Shown: piece by piece, positions 48,396-60,733 of the stretch
Layout: each line of letters begins with the position of its first letter
How positions within the stretch are numbered: position 1 is the stretch's first letter
Source: Delphinus delphis
Lineage: Eukaryota; Chordata; Mammalia; Artiodactyla; Delphinidae
Direction: 5' to 3'
Assembly (NCBI RefSeq): GCF_949987515.2
Contig: NC_082687.1
Location: forward strand, 124,229,838-124,293,837
DNA length: 64,000 nt
Position numbers and translations under genes: made by a program
The notes under the pieces: generated by a model
Told to the model about the DNA's origin: nothing
Seen by the model: the letters and a program-made list of their open reading frames with translations, nothing else
Databases searched by the model: none

Positions 48396-50940
48396 CAAAG
48401 CAGGAAAAAAAAAACAAAGAGCCATATACCAGGAAACCCCCATAAGGCTACCAGCTGATTTTTCATCAGAAACTTTGCAGGCCAGAAAGGAGTGGTAAGA
48501 TATATTTAAAATGCTGGAAAAAAAAAAAAAAAAAACCCTACAACCTAGGATACTTTTTACTCAGCAAGGTCATCATTCAGAATTAAAGGAGAGACAGACA
48601 GCTTCCCAGACAAGCAAAAACTTAAAGAGTCCATCACTACTAAACTGACCTTACTAGTAAAGTTAAAGGGTCTCTTTAAGTGAAAAAGAAAAGGCAATAA
48701 CAAGAAATAAGAAGGTATAGGAATGGAAAAATCCCACCAGTAAAGGCAAATATATAGTAAAGGCAGTGGACCAATCACTTACATAAGCTAGTATGAAGGT
48801 TAAAAGACAATTGTAGAATCAACTATAACTACAATAAACAATTAAGGGGTAGACATAAGGATGCAAAATATGAAATAAAAAACACAAAACACTGGGGGAG
48901 TAATAAAAGATATAGATCTCTTAGAATGTGTTTGAACTTAAATTATTATAAGCTTAAAACAAGTAGATATAGTCATAAGTCAACATATATGAATTTCATG
49001 GTAACCACAAATTAAAAACCTACAATAGATACACAAAAATTAGAGAGAAAGGAACACAAACATAATACAAAAGAAAATCATCAAATCATAAGGGAAGAGA
49101 CTAAAAAGAACAGAGAAAAACTACAAAAACAATTAACAAGTAAACAAGGAGCAAAATGGCAATAAGTACATACTTACCAATAATCACTGTAAATGTCAAT
49201 GGGCTAAATGTTCCAATCAAAAGACATAGGATGGCTGACTGAATAAAAAAAAGACCCATCTATATGCTACCTATAAAATATGCACTTCAGAACTAAAGAC
49301 ACATGCATACTGAAAATGAGGGGATGGAAAAAGATATTCCATGCAGACTGAAAAAAAAGAAGCTTGGGTAGCAATACTCACACCAGACAAAGTAGACTTT
49401 GAAACAAAGTTAGTAATAAAAAACAAAAAATGGTATTATATGATGAAAAATGGGTCAATACAAGAAGATATAACTTTTATAAACAGGTATGCATCTAATA
49501 TAGGAGCACCTAAATATGTAAAGCAAATATTAACAGATACAAAGGGAGAAATTGAAATTGACAGTAATACAAAACCATTATGGGACTTTAATACACCACT
49601 TACATCAATGGATAGAACATCCAGACAGAAAATCAACAAGGAAACAGTGGCATCAGAAAGGGAAAGCAAGAAAATAAGCCTGTTTAAAAATCACTTCTAA
49701 AAGAGTAAAATACCTAGGAATAAACCTAACCAAGGAGGTGAAAGACCTATACTCTGAAAAGTATAAGACACTGATGAAAGATATTGAAGACAAGACAAAT
49801 AAATGGAAAGATATCTCAGGTTCATTGATTGGAAGAATTAATACTCTTGAAATGTCCTTAGTACTCATAACAATCTACAGATTTAATGCAATTCCTATCA
49901 AAATAACCATGACATTTTTCACAGAACTAGAACAATACTAATTGTTTGGAACCAAGAAAAGACCTCAAATGGCCAAAGCAATCTTGAGAAGAAAAAGAAA
50001 AAAAAAAAAAAACACAGCTGGAGGTATCATACACCCTGACTTCAGACAACACTCAAAGCTACACTAATCAAAACAGTATGGTACTGGCACTAAAACAGAT
50101 ACGTAGATCAATGAAACAGAATAAAGAGCCCAGAAATAAATCCACACACAGATGGTGAATTAATCTATGACAAAGAAGGCAAGAATATACAATGGGGAAA
50201 AGACAGTCTCTGCAATGTGGTGCTGGGAAAACTGGACAACTACATGTAAAAGATGAAATTAGAACATTTTCTCACACTATATCTAAAAATAAACTCAAAA
50301 TGGATTAAAGACATAAATGTAAAACCAGAAACAATAAAACATCTAGAAGAAAACACAGGGAGCACACTCTCTGCCATATTTCTTAGCAATATCTTTTTGG
50401 ATCTGTTTCCTCAGGCAAGGAAAACAAAAGCAAAAAATAAACAAATGGGACCTAATCAAACTTAAAATCTTTTGCAATGTGAAGGAAACCATCAACAAAA
50501 CGAAAGGGTAACCTACTGAATGGGAATGGAAATTTTGCCATTTGCTACAGCATCAGTGGAACTGGAGGGTATTATGCCCAGTGAAGCAAGTCAGATAGAA
50601 AAAGACAAATCCGGTATGTTTTCACTTATGTATGGAACCTGAAAAATAAAACAAATGATCAAATATAACAAAACAGAAACAGCTTCACAAATACAGAGAA
50701 TAAACTAGTGGTTACCAGTAGGGAGGGATGAGGGAAGATGAAAGTTAGGGAAAGGGGATTAGAGGTACAAACTACTGGGTATAAAATAAATAAGGTACAA
50801 TGATGTAATACACCATATGGGAAATATAGTCAATATTTTATAATTTTATATGAAGTATAACCTATAAAAATATCAAATCACTATGTTGTACACCTGAAAA
50901 CTATATAATATTGTAAGGCAACTATACTTCAATTAAAAGG
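48396..50940 (+). mobile_element. Older L1 (L1MA-like) 3' half with internal ORF2 deletion
   Basis: Begins in the C-terminal part of ORF1 (AACTTTGCAGGCCAGAAAGG near 48,472), continues through the ORF1-ORF2 spacer and the ORF2 start (ATG 49,156), reads endonuclease blocks to about 49,640, then jumps to the '[20 protein letters not shown]' region near 49,708. About 1.8 kb covering the RT core is missing relative to copy 2. It continues to the L1 3'UTR and ends in TATACTTCAATTAAAAGG near 50,940. Divergence is clearly above copies 1-3. Confidence 0.88.
49156..50640 (+). pseudogene. Older L1 ORF2 pseudogene lacking RT core
   Basis: The endonuclease start is present (ITVNVNGLN equivalent near 49,180, interrupted by stops). 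Frames at 49,341-49,700 and 49,738-49,941 and 50,253-50,465 tile in order but skip the RT palm with its ADD motif. The C-terminal Cys-rich motif region is also missing: near 50,530 the text passes from 'KETINKTKG' to the 3' end of the frame. It is non-functional. Confidence 0.8.
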
Positions 50941-53025
50941 AAAGAATTTCATCAGATATATTTTCCTATTCATTAGTCCTATGTCTAATATGCTGCTCAA
51001 TGCCTCCATTTAATTCTTTTCAATTGTTCAATTATAATTTTCATTTTTAAATTCCATTTTTTCTGATTGCTTACTTCTGTGACTTCATCCTTTATTTATT
51101 TAAATATGTCATGTATAGGCTTTCTATATTCTGATTCTAACAGATCCAGTATGTGAAGTATTTGTGAATCTAAATCTGTTAATTGTTTCTGCTGACTCTC
51201 ATTCATAGAGGCTTGTCTCCTCCTGTGCTTAGTGCTCTTTGTGAGTTCTTTGAGCTTGAAAATCTGTGGAAATCCCAAAAGTGTCAGTGGGATGCTCTTC
51301 CTACTCCTCCTTGTAGCCAGGAGGTACCACAAACTTGGCATACTTTCAATTGACCTCTGAAGTGGACACGGTAGTTCCAAGCTCAGATATACCACCCATA
51401 GTGGGCTCAAAGCACTTATCTGGACACAAGTGGTTCTTTGAATATCTGCCTGGAAGCATCCCTGACTCCCATCTCCCAGTACATACTTTTCTGAGCTCTG
51501 GACCTGTACACTTTGGTTCGTTAGTTTGGAAGTAATGGTAGAGGATGGTCCTTGAAGGGGAAAAAGGTGTGATTTATGCAGAATCTAGTTGTTCTAAAGC
51601 AGGAGAATGCCCCAGGTCTTCTAGTCCATCACACTGCAAGCAGCAAACATTTATTCAACTCGATTCTTAAATTGTGTTCTGCTTCTCACATCCTAGAAGT
51701 ACTGTCCCTTGTCCATACCATATCATCCTTCTGAATGGAGTCCTGTCCCTTCTCCTTAGCACCACCAACTCAAGACCAAAAACAAGAAGATGTAATAAGA
51801 CTTTACATCACAAGGTAAGATCATTAACAACCTAAAATGTAATGTTATAAAGCCTCAGCTGCTGATGAATTATGCCTGTCTCTCTTCAGCTTGGACTACC
51901 TTATACTTATCTGGCTTGCCACACCTACAAATAACCTTGTTCTTTCTAGTGCAAATCAATTTAGCTTCTCTTTTGCCAACCATGTACAGAGGTCTAAATC
52001 TTTCTGACAAAATAGTATAAAATCATGCATATATGGAACTAAGACAGTTTTTCCCAAAAAGAGATTCTCTCACCCCTCCTTTTTTTCCTTTCTTCTCACC
52101 CTTTACCTGTAGATAAATAGATGTCCCCTTTACCTGTAGATAACATATGTATAGTCACATGTGAGAGACAGGTGTGCTGTTACATTTTATCAAGTGGCAA
52201 CAACAAAAAAATCCTTATCGTTTTAAAAGTTGACCACAGAGGAAACTGGTCAAAGATTATCCTTGAGATCACTTTCATCTTTAAATGGCTATTATTTATG
52301 AAATGGAAACTTCCCTGAGGTTAAGAGGCAAGTCACTTCATATATTTGTCATTAAAAAGAAAAATAATGATCTTGTAGATTTTGAATTCCTTTTTATAAG
52401 CATATTAAGCAAATAACATGTGATGAAGAAAAAAACAGAACCAAAGGAATCTGAGAAAGAGATTCTAGTGCCATCTGGGAAGTCAAGGCGATGCTTAAGT
52501 CATCTCATGTGGTGGTAGACAGGCATAGATTACATGCCAAGGGTGCAGGAATTTACAAAGTAAAAGTTTTAAGCTTACACCAAGTACCTTTTCTGCTACT
52601 TCCTCTTCAAACACTAATAATTTGGGCATAGCCTCCTCCTAAATAATCCACTCCTTTCCAAGTATGATCATACTCTTCCACAAAGATTTAAAAGTCTTGG
52701 GACTCAAACTTCAGATTTGTTTCTATTGCAATACAATACAATATTCCTTTGTGTCACAAGTTAACATACAAATAAATATTAATGGGTAACAATAAACTTT
52801 TTAAAAAGACCTTGATATCAACCAATTAGATACAAATTATTACAACAGAGACATAGAAGGATTTGTATAGCTGTATAAGACAACTGTGTGAATAATTTTC
52901 ATGATTAAAGCCAATGTAGTTTTTCCAGACCTCCTACAGCATTGCTTTTGATAAAAGTATACCACAAACTTACTAAGATTATGTCTATGTTACAAAGCCT
53001 GACAAGTTTTAGGGTATGGGTTATG
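50941..53025. other. Mostly unique DNA, no gene seen
   Basis: No gene supported. The stretch 50,960-51,290 has some look of an old LINE on the minus strand (ordered T-rich blocks such as 'TCTGCTGACTCTCATTCATA'), but I cannot place it. Frames at 51,096-51,410 and 51,335-51,535 are unsupported. Confidence 0.4.
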
Positions 53026-53029
53026 TATA

Positions 53030-53750
53030 CAGTGATGATGGGAAGGAATCAATGAGATTCAGCAGCACTAAGGCAAATGAGTTTATTTCAGAAGGAGTGA
53101 GAGGGCAGGGATCAGTCACTATGAGGTAGGAGACAGATGGCCCCCTGGGCCAGACAGCCTGGGTCTGTCAAGAAGAGTAAAACTATGAAGCTTTGTTCTC
53201 ACCCAGACACTCCAAGGACAAAGCTAATGGCAGAAGCTGAGCTCTGCTGAAGTAAAGAGATAAGATGACCACTCCTGAGGTCAAGGAAAACTTCCCTGTC
53301 TGGACATGAGCAGGAAGGCTCTTTGGGGGTCAAAAAGGGAGGGGGCACTACCCCATAATAAGTGCGGACATGCACCCACAGGTCTCTGTGATGGGATCTG
53401 TCTTAGCATAAAGATGAGCACGCATGTTGCGGAGTGTCCTAGAACAGGTCAGATGTGGGAAAAGAAACAAGATAACTGGTAAAGGTAAACAAAGACCCGG
53501 AAGGACTGTCCTTTATAAGTGATTTAAATCACCTCTTTACTGAGCTCCTCATTCAGGACGCCTGCACGTCCCTCCGGGTGTGTATTTCTGCCCAGCTTCA
53601 GTCTTAAATAACCAACCTGTTTCTCTGTGTGCTCTCCCACTTGTGCTGTGTCTCTAATAATAAACTTTGTACCTGTTTTCACAGTTTTTGCCTCTTTGAA
53701 ACATTCTTGCTTTCAAATGGGGGAAAGAGCCAGGGCCACTTTTCTTCTAG
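53030..53750 (+). mobile_element. Endogenous retrovirus LTR-like unit
   Basis: The layout fits a retroviral LTR: GC-moderate U3-like DNA, a TATA-type box CTTTATAAG at 53,512-53,520, C/T-rich R-like region, AATAAA at 53,659-53,664, and a short U5-like end. The distance from TATA to poly(A) signal, about 145 bases, is usual for an LTR. No gag, pol or env frame follows, so it would be a solitary or broken copy. I recall similar LTRs in artiodactyl genomes but cannot confirm the family. The outer boundaries are not marked by a clear TG...CA or target-site duplication. Confidence 0.6.
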
Positions 53751-53757
53751 CTTCTAG

Positions 53758-53829
53758 TCCCTGGTGGTCTAATGGCTAGGATTCCTGGTTTTCATCCAGG
53801 CTACCGAGGTTCAATTCCTGGGCAGGGAA
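53758..53829 (+). tRNA. tRNA-Glu(TTC)-like sequence, probably a pseudogene
   Basis: 72 nt that fold as a tRNA cloverleaf: acceptor stem with 6 of 7 pairs (last pair G-G), anticodon stem CCTGG/CCAGG perfect, loop TTTTCAT with anticodon TTC (Glu), T-stem with 4 of 5 pairs (one G-G). The internal RNA polymerase III boxes are intact: A box TGGTCTAATGG (53,765-53,775), B box GGTTCAATTCC (53,808-53,818). No T4 terminator follows for about 100 bases. It is much closer to a real tRNA-Glu than to the CHR SINE heads here, but the trailing GGAACTAAGATC also occurs in tRNA-Glu-derived SINEs, so it may be a SINE head. It lies ~95 bases behind an LTR poly(A) signal. Confidence 0.6.
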
Positions 53830-53844
53830 CTAAGATCACTGCTG

Positions 53845-55715
53845 TCTCTCCGAGATCAACTGGAGAGTTAAAGGGTTTAGTCTATACATAACTTCCAGGA
53901 AAAGTCACAGTATGTGGCTTCATTTCCTTTTAGTGTACAATAGTTTGAGGTTGCAAAGCACTTGCTCCAAAACTGTTTCACTGAATAAATGCAAGTTAGT
54001 GGTTTTTGTTTTCCTTCACTCCTTGTGTGACAGCAATGAGCTTTGAGACTTTCATCTGAACCTGAACTTAGCTAATACATATCCATCTAATTTTTGTGAA
54101 TTAAATTATAACTAAATACACTAGGAAGCCAGGCTACTGAAATTAATTGTATTACAAAACGAAAAGTTATTGTAATACTGCTGTTGACTTCTAGTGCACT
54201 GTTCCCCAAACTTTCATGCTTAACTGATCTTTACCATTTTGTCATGGCTTCACACAGTGTACTATCATTTACTTAGCATTTTTCTTTTTAAGATATCAAT
54301 CCTTTTAAGATACCCTTCTAACGCTCATGAAATGTAGATTTGCATGTACTTACATTTTACTAAGGGGCATACAATAAATAAGTAGCAACTAAACTTAAAA
54401 AGAAGATTGTTCATATGCCTCCTCCTAATATTTTCAAATTCTACCATTTGTATGTTATCCTACCTTGGAAAATGCTAATTTAACTATATTTTTGTATGCT
54501 GTACATTTTTTAATATTGTATTTTCTCTTAAACAATGTGTGCTTATCAGTACTTATTAAAGAGAAGTCATGAATGAATACAAAAATATAGGTAGAGGGCA
54601 TGGGTCAACAACATATTTTGTCTTTCGGTATAGTTACATAGAAATATCTGTCCAAGATTTACGAGATATCCAAGAAAATAAGAAAAATGAAATAACAATA
54701 TTATCCTTTTTTTTCAGCCTTATGCTGAATATTTGATGCTGTACAACTTTCAGACTGATAAACTATGCGTCCCTTCCAGTTCAGAATGGGTCTATTCATG
54801 TATCTTTCAATGAAGATACAGTTTCAAAGTTCAGATTATTCTTAAAGAAAAATGACATTCTTTTAAGTTCCATTAGTTTATAAGACCTTCTAACTTGATA
54901 AATCAAAAGATAAAAGACCACTATAAAAACATTTATGACATAAGGAATTTCTGAGACTCTTATTTATTGGCTACAACATTTTGCTAACAAAACTGAGTAA
55001 ATTCCATATGTTCATTGTGTTTCAAAAACCTATAAACATACCATGAAGAAAAGCTATGTGCATAGATTACAGATGGTCCTAATGTTTACAGTAGCTAGAT
55101 TATTTAATAGTTTAAGCAAAGGATACTTATGAATGCTTCAAAAGATAAGCAAAAAAGAAATGCTAAAATCATCAAATATATTATAGGTAAAAGCTCTTAG
55201 AAAATGTACTTAAAAGAATAGTTAAACTGTACAAACATACAGCAATGAGATTACTGTATTTTATATTATAAATTGTTTCACAATTGGTTGAACTTTCCCA
55301 CAATAAAATCTTTCAATGAAAGCTTTCAAAAAATAAAACAAAAACTTGATTACTTAACATGATTTAAGATTAGTTAAATTAAAATGTATGTTAAATTTCA
55401 TTGGGCCAAGATTGGAAGAATATTCCTATTATCTTTCAAGAAGAAACTGAAATACAGAGAAATAGTGAAGATAAAATACCTACAAAAAAAGGAGAAATGA
55501 GAGATATAAAGATGTGAAAAATTAATTTTAGAAATAATAAATATTATACTGGAAAATTAGCCCAATATCAAATATTACATACAGTCTAAAAATAAAATAC
55601 ACTCTTATCTAGAAATACAACTAATATTATTAAGTATCATTCCTATTTCCAGTAATTATACCTTGTTAATTTTTGTAGACTGTTGGATCTTAATTTTTTT
55701 ATAAATGGGAAAGGA
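53845..55715. other. Unique AT-rich DNA, no gene seen
   Basis: No recognised gene or repeat. The first ~40 bases may still belong to the LTR/tRNA-like unit. Confidence 0.45.
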
Positions 55716-55719
55716 TATT

Positions 55720-58700
55720 GCTACTTCAGGTTTCCAGTCTGGCATGTAAGGAGCTTAGAAGTCATCACTCCATGCTAACAACAACTAAAAAGTTAAACAA
55801 ATTGAAAAAAAAGATTTCTTCTTAGATCCAGCCGAAAAGTGAGGTCACAAGGCAAAATGCTGCCTCCTAAATTGGAGAGACAGGTAGATACAGTGAATCA
55901 GAACTTACCAAAGCAGAAACCTACTAGCAGAAACCTCCATGGGAACCAGTCCAGGGTAGGAAAATCTAACTTGTAATTGACAAATTGCTCGAGGCTCAGT
56001 GTGGACAAGGCTGCAAGTTAAAAACTCCAAGGGGACATAGTCATAGGAGAACTCACACACTTGTGAGTTTTACCTCTAGGAGCTCTACCAGGTTTTCAGT
56101 GAATATCAAAGAAAAATCCCCTTATTCTTCTAGCAGGAGGAGCATTTTGAAATACACCAGAGCATTCTGCTCTTCTTAACAAGGCCTGACCTCAAAAGAA
56201 ACTATTTTTACCAAAAACCTAATAGGGTTTTACAGAACCTATCCTACCCAGGGAAAGGGAAATACCCACATCCAGCCTACACTAGCTATCCTGTCCCACC
56301 TACAGGGGTAATAAAACACCTTAGAGGCACTGGTGAAATTCACAGCCCAGGAATACCAGTTCAACAAAAGACTGAGGCTTAATCATAATACTAGACATGG
56401 TTCAGCACCCCCCTGCCAACACATTACTAAAGATCTATTTACCATAGTTCCTTTAACCCAGTACATCATGTCCACCTGTCAACAAAAAATTACAAAACAT
56501 ACTAAAAGGCAAAAAATAAATAAATAAACTGAGCAAATGTCAGAATCAAAGTCAGAACAGCAGGAGTACTGCAAATAAACTATGATTAATATGCTAAGCG
56601 CTTTAATGAGAAGAGTAGACAAATTGGAAGAGTAGACAAGATGGATAATGTAAGTCAAGAGATTAAAATACTAAAAATAAAGAAGAAACACTAGAGATCA
56701 AAGACAGTGTATCAGCAATGAAGAATGCCTTTGATGGGCACATAAATAGACTGGACATGGCTGAGGAAAGGATTTCTGAGCTTGAGGATATAACAAAACT
56801 TCCAAAACTATTTTTAAAAAAGTAGAAAAAAACTACATAAAAAATACAGAACATATACAAACTGTGGAACAACTGCAAGATGTGCAACATATGCTTTATG
56901 TAAATATCAGAAGGAGAAGAAAGAAAAAATAGTCAAAGAAATTGATTGAGAATTTCCCCAAATTAATGTCAGATACCACACCACTTTTCCAGGAAACTCG
57001 GAGCACACCAAGCAGGACAATACAAAAACAAAAATAAAAACAAAAAAAATTATTCCTAGGCACATGATATTCAAACTACAGAAAATCAAAGATAAAGAAA
57101 AAATCCTGAAAGAAGCCAAATGGGGAAAAAATATGTAACTATAGAGGAGCAAAGATAAGAATTACATCTGATTTCTCTGAAACTATGCAAGCAAGGTGAG
57201 TAAACTGAAATATTTTAGGTGTTAAGAGAGGAAAAAAAAACAACCCACCAACCTATAATTCTGTCCCTCCGAAACTGTTCTTCAAAAGTGAAGGGAATTT
57301 CTCAGACAAACAAAAATTGAGGGAACCTGTTGTCAGTAGACCTGTCTTGGAAGAAATGTTAAAAGAAGTTCTTCAGTGGGAAGGAACTTTATATAGGTAA
57401 GAAATGCAGATCTACATAAAGAAAGGAAGAGCAGGAAGAAGATATAAGTGAAGTAAAATAAAACCTTTTACTTTACTTATTCTTAATTGATCTAACAAGT
57501 AACACTTTTTTCAAAATAATAATAGAAACTATTATGTATGCTCATGTATAAATATGTGTATGAATGCTTCTGTATAAGTGAAATAAATGACGGTAATGAT
57601 ACAAGAAACAGGAAAGAAAAATTAGCAATTATTGTTACTATAAGGTACTTGCAGTACCCATAAAGCAGTATAGTGTTATTTGAAAATGGACTTGGATTAG
57701 TTGTAAATATATATTGCAAACTCTTGAGCAACCACTAAAAAAAGTAAAAAAACGAAAAAAGAGAAACAGAGAAAAAAGAAGTACAATTGGTATGCTAAGG
57801 AGAGAAAATGTAATCATATAAAATGCTCATATAAAACCATGAAAGTCAGATAAAGTGTGAAAGATAAAATTAGGAACAAAGAACAGGGGCAACAAATAGA
57901 AAACAGTAACAAATAGCACAGATATTAATCCAACTATATCAATAATTACTTTAAACATAAATGTCCTAAAAACACCAATTAAAAAAAGAGATTGTCAAAG
58001 AGGATTCCGCCCCTCAAAAAGAGAAAAGACCTAACTGTATGCTGTCTAGAAGAAACCCACTTTATATTAAAAGGGATGGAGAAATATACCACATTAACAC
58101 TAATTAAAAGAAAGTAGAAGCAGCTATATTAATTTCAGATAGAGCAGTCTTCAGAGGAAGGAAAGTTATCAGGGATAAAGAGGGAAATTACATAACGATA
58201 AAAGGGTCAATATTATAAGAATACAATAATCCTTAATAAGTATATGCCACTCTACACCTATTAGAATGGTCAACATCCAAAACACTGATGTCAAATACTG
58301 GTGAGTATGTGAAACAACAGGAACTCTCATTCACTGCAGGTAGAAATGCAAAATGGTGCAGCCACTTTGGAAAACAGTTTGGCAGTTTCTTACAAACCTA
58401 AACACATTCATCATATAATCCAGCAATCTTGCTCCTTGGTATTTACCCAAATAAATTGAAAACTATCCATAATCGATAAAACTTGGGAGCAACCAAGATG
58501 TACTTAGTAGGCAAATGGATAAACAAACTGTAGGACATCCAGATAATGAAACATTACTCAGTGCTAAAAAGAAATGAGTTATCAAACCATGAAAAGAAAC
58601 GGAGGAAATTTAAATGCATACACTATGTGAAAGAAGCCAATTTGAGAAGATTACATACTGTATAACCCCAACCATATTATATTCTGGAAAGGCAAAACTA

Positions 58701-59085
58701 TGGAAACAGTAAAAAGTTCAATAGTTGCAAGAGTTAGGGGTGAGGCAGGGATGCATAGGCAGATCACAGAGGATTTTTAGGGCAGTGAAACTATTCTGTA
58801 TTATGTTACAATGGTGGGCACAGATCATTATACATTTGTCAAAAACCCACAGAATGTACAAAACCAAGAGAGAAACCTCACATAAACTATGGATTTTGGG
58901 TGATAATGATGTATCCACGTAGGTTCATTGATCGTAACAAATGTACCACCATAGTGTGCAATGTCAAAAGCTGGGGAGATGGTATGGGTGTGGAAGTGTG
59001 AGTATATAGGAACTCTCTGTATTTTCAGCTCCATTTTGCTAATGAACCTAAAACTGCTCTAAAAATAAAGTTTATTAAATTTTTT
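55720..59085 (+). mobile_element. Old L1 (L1M-type) with most of ORF2 deleted
   Basis: From about 55,720 this reads an old L1 leader, then a broken ORF1 (near 56,560-57,370, with coiled-coil-like 'GHINRLDMAEERISELEDI' text on the plus strand), spacer, the start of ORF2 (endonuclease text near 57,940-58,230), then jumps at about 58,247 to the ORF2 C-terminal region 'TPIRMVNIQNTD' and on to the 3'UTR ending TAAAAATAAAGTTTATTAAA near 59,080. About 3 kb of ORF2, including all of RT, is absent. Heavy divergence makes it inactive. Confidence 0.8.
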
Positions 59086-59348
59086 AAAAGATTATTCCCA
59101 ATACTATGCAAATTAAGCAGGCCCTGCCCATGTGCATATCATTCTCTAATAAAGTTAGGCAGTGAGGAAAATGAACTATTTGTTAAGGAAAAATTAAACA
59201 ATTATTGGTAAAGCACAGCATTTTCCAAGGCACTCTTCAAAAGAAATTTTCCTTTCGGAAGTAATTTTGAGAAATTCGTCCATTATATTCTCTCTTGGCA
59301 AGCAACAATGCATACTTGCTAATAAGTCCTAAAGTAAAGTAAGTTACT

Positions 59349-59675
59349 AGGGCTTCCCTGGTGGTGCAGTGGTTAAGAATCCGCCTGCCAATGCAGGGGC
59401 ATGGGTTCGAGCCCTGGTCCGGGAAGATCCCACATGCCACGGAGCAACTAAGCCCGTGAGCCACAACTACTGAGCCTGCGTGCCACAACTACTGAAGTCC
59501 TTGTGCCTAGATCCCGTGCTCCACAACAAGGGAAGCCACCACATTGAGAAGTCCGCGCACCGCAACTAAGAGTAGCCCGCGCTCTCTGCAACTAGAGAAA
59601 GCCCGTGAGCAGCAACGAAGACCCAACACAGCCAAAAATAAATAAATAAAATAAATAAATTTATTAAAAAAAAGA
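59349..59675 (+). mobile_element. CHR-1-like long SINE, plus strand
   Basis: GGGCTTCCCTGGTGGTGCAG head with tRNA-Glu-like B box (GGGTTCGAGCCC), followed by the longer CHR-1 body: 'CCACAACTACTGAGCCTGCG', 'AGCCCGCGCTCTCTGCAACT', 'AGCAACGAAGACCCAACACA', and an (AAAT)n tail. Short imperfect flanking repeats (AAGTTACT/AAGTTATT) may be the target-site duplication. It is a different subfamily from the four CHR-2 copies. Confidence 0.92.
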
Positions 59676-59699
59676 AAGTTATTTAATGCAGTGCTTATT

Positions 59700-59940
59700 T
59701 ATTCAGCAAACACTTCTATAGCATTTCCTTTGCAGGAGGTACTCTTCTAAGCATTTTTTCAAATATTAACTCTTTATTAAACTTCTCATAAGAATGAACT
59801 CAGAATTCTCCTAAGAACTTTTTGAGGGAGTCATTATTATTATTCCCATTTTACAAATGAGGAAAAGTGTCACAAAGATATTAAGTTACCCAAGTCAACA
59901 GCTAGTAAATTGTGGAGCTGGGATTCAAATAAACATGTGT
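59700..59940 (-). mobile_element. MIR SINE, minus strand
   Basis: The plus strand shows the reverse complement of MIR: 'AGGAGGTACTCTTCTAAGCA', 'ATTATTCCCATTTTACAAAT' with GAGGAAAAGTG, 'TTAAGTTACCCAAGTCAACA' and GCTAGTAAATTGTGGAGCTG followed by GGATTCAAA. It is complete across the core. Confidence 0.9.
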
Positions 59941-60084
59941 AAGCATGGAGCCACATTTCAATGTAAAACTATGGAAATAACATGGAATTAGTACTCTGAT
60001 ATACTTTGAGAATTAATGGTAGTATACCACATTATAGTTTTCAAAAATGTTTCCTTTGGTTTTCTCATTTGGAAGTACAATCAC

Positions 60085-60235
60085 CCTAGGGATATGAGTC
60101 ACAGAGACGTTTTATAAATATTAAATGATTTTTCCAAGATTTCAGAGCTAATAAGTGATGAAGTTGAAATTTCAGTTTTGATTTACTGAATTCTGAAGTC
60201 TGTTCTCTTTGCAATGTGCTCTGCTAGGAACAACA
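60085..60235 (-). mobile_element. Probable diverged MIR fragment, minus strand
   Basis: 'TTTTTCCAAGATTTCAGAGC', TAATAAGTGATGAAGTTGAA and 'CTGAAGTCTGTTCTCTTTGC' follow the order of reverse-strand MIR ends. It is much more degraded than the neighbour at 59.7 kb. Confidence 0.5.
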
Positions 60236-60733
60236 GGACTTTCTGCTATGCAGTGAGGATAGGCAAAGGCGGGGTGAGGGGATGATGGGCTTTAAGAGTG
60301 GAAACGGATTTGAAGGCCAATTGTAAAAATTGGAAGGAGTCTTACTTCCAGGCTAAGGTGTTTGGACATGATTGAATAGAAGAAAACGGTGGTTTAATGA
60401 GAGGGTTTTTTTCACTGCTCAGGGGGACAACTGAAGCAGTTCGCTGTAAACGTGAATCTAAATAATATGAACAATGTTTGGAATAAAGAATGAATGGAAG
60501 CTGGAAGAACCACAAAATTATTAAATTAGCATTGTGGTCTAAAATAAAAGGTTGTCTGATCAAAATAACCGATATTTTTATGCCCCCTAATTATATGAAA
60601 GAAGGTTTACATATGTAACATTAGAGTTAAAAATAAACACATTTACACAAAAATTGAGTCATTTTCTATTTACCATTTTTATACATCTCTATTATCCTAT
60701 TTCATCTATAGGAAGAGTGAAGTTCCTTCTTGG

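Noticed and set aside
53758..53829. Functional host tRNA-Glu gene
   Set aside because: Two stem mismatches (last acceptor pair and one T-stem pair), no T-run terminator close behind, and a SINE-like trailing sequence argue for a pseudogene or element part.
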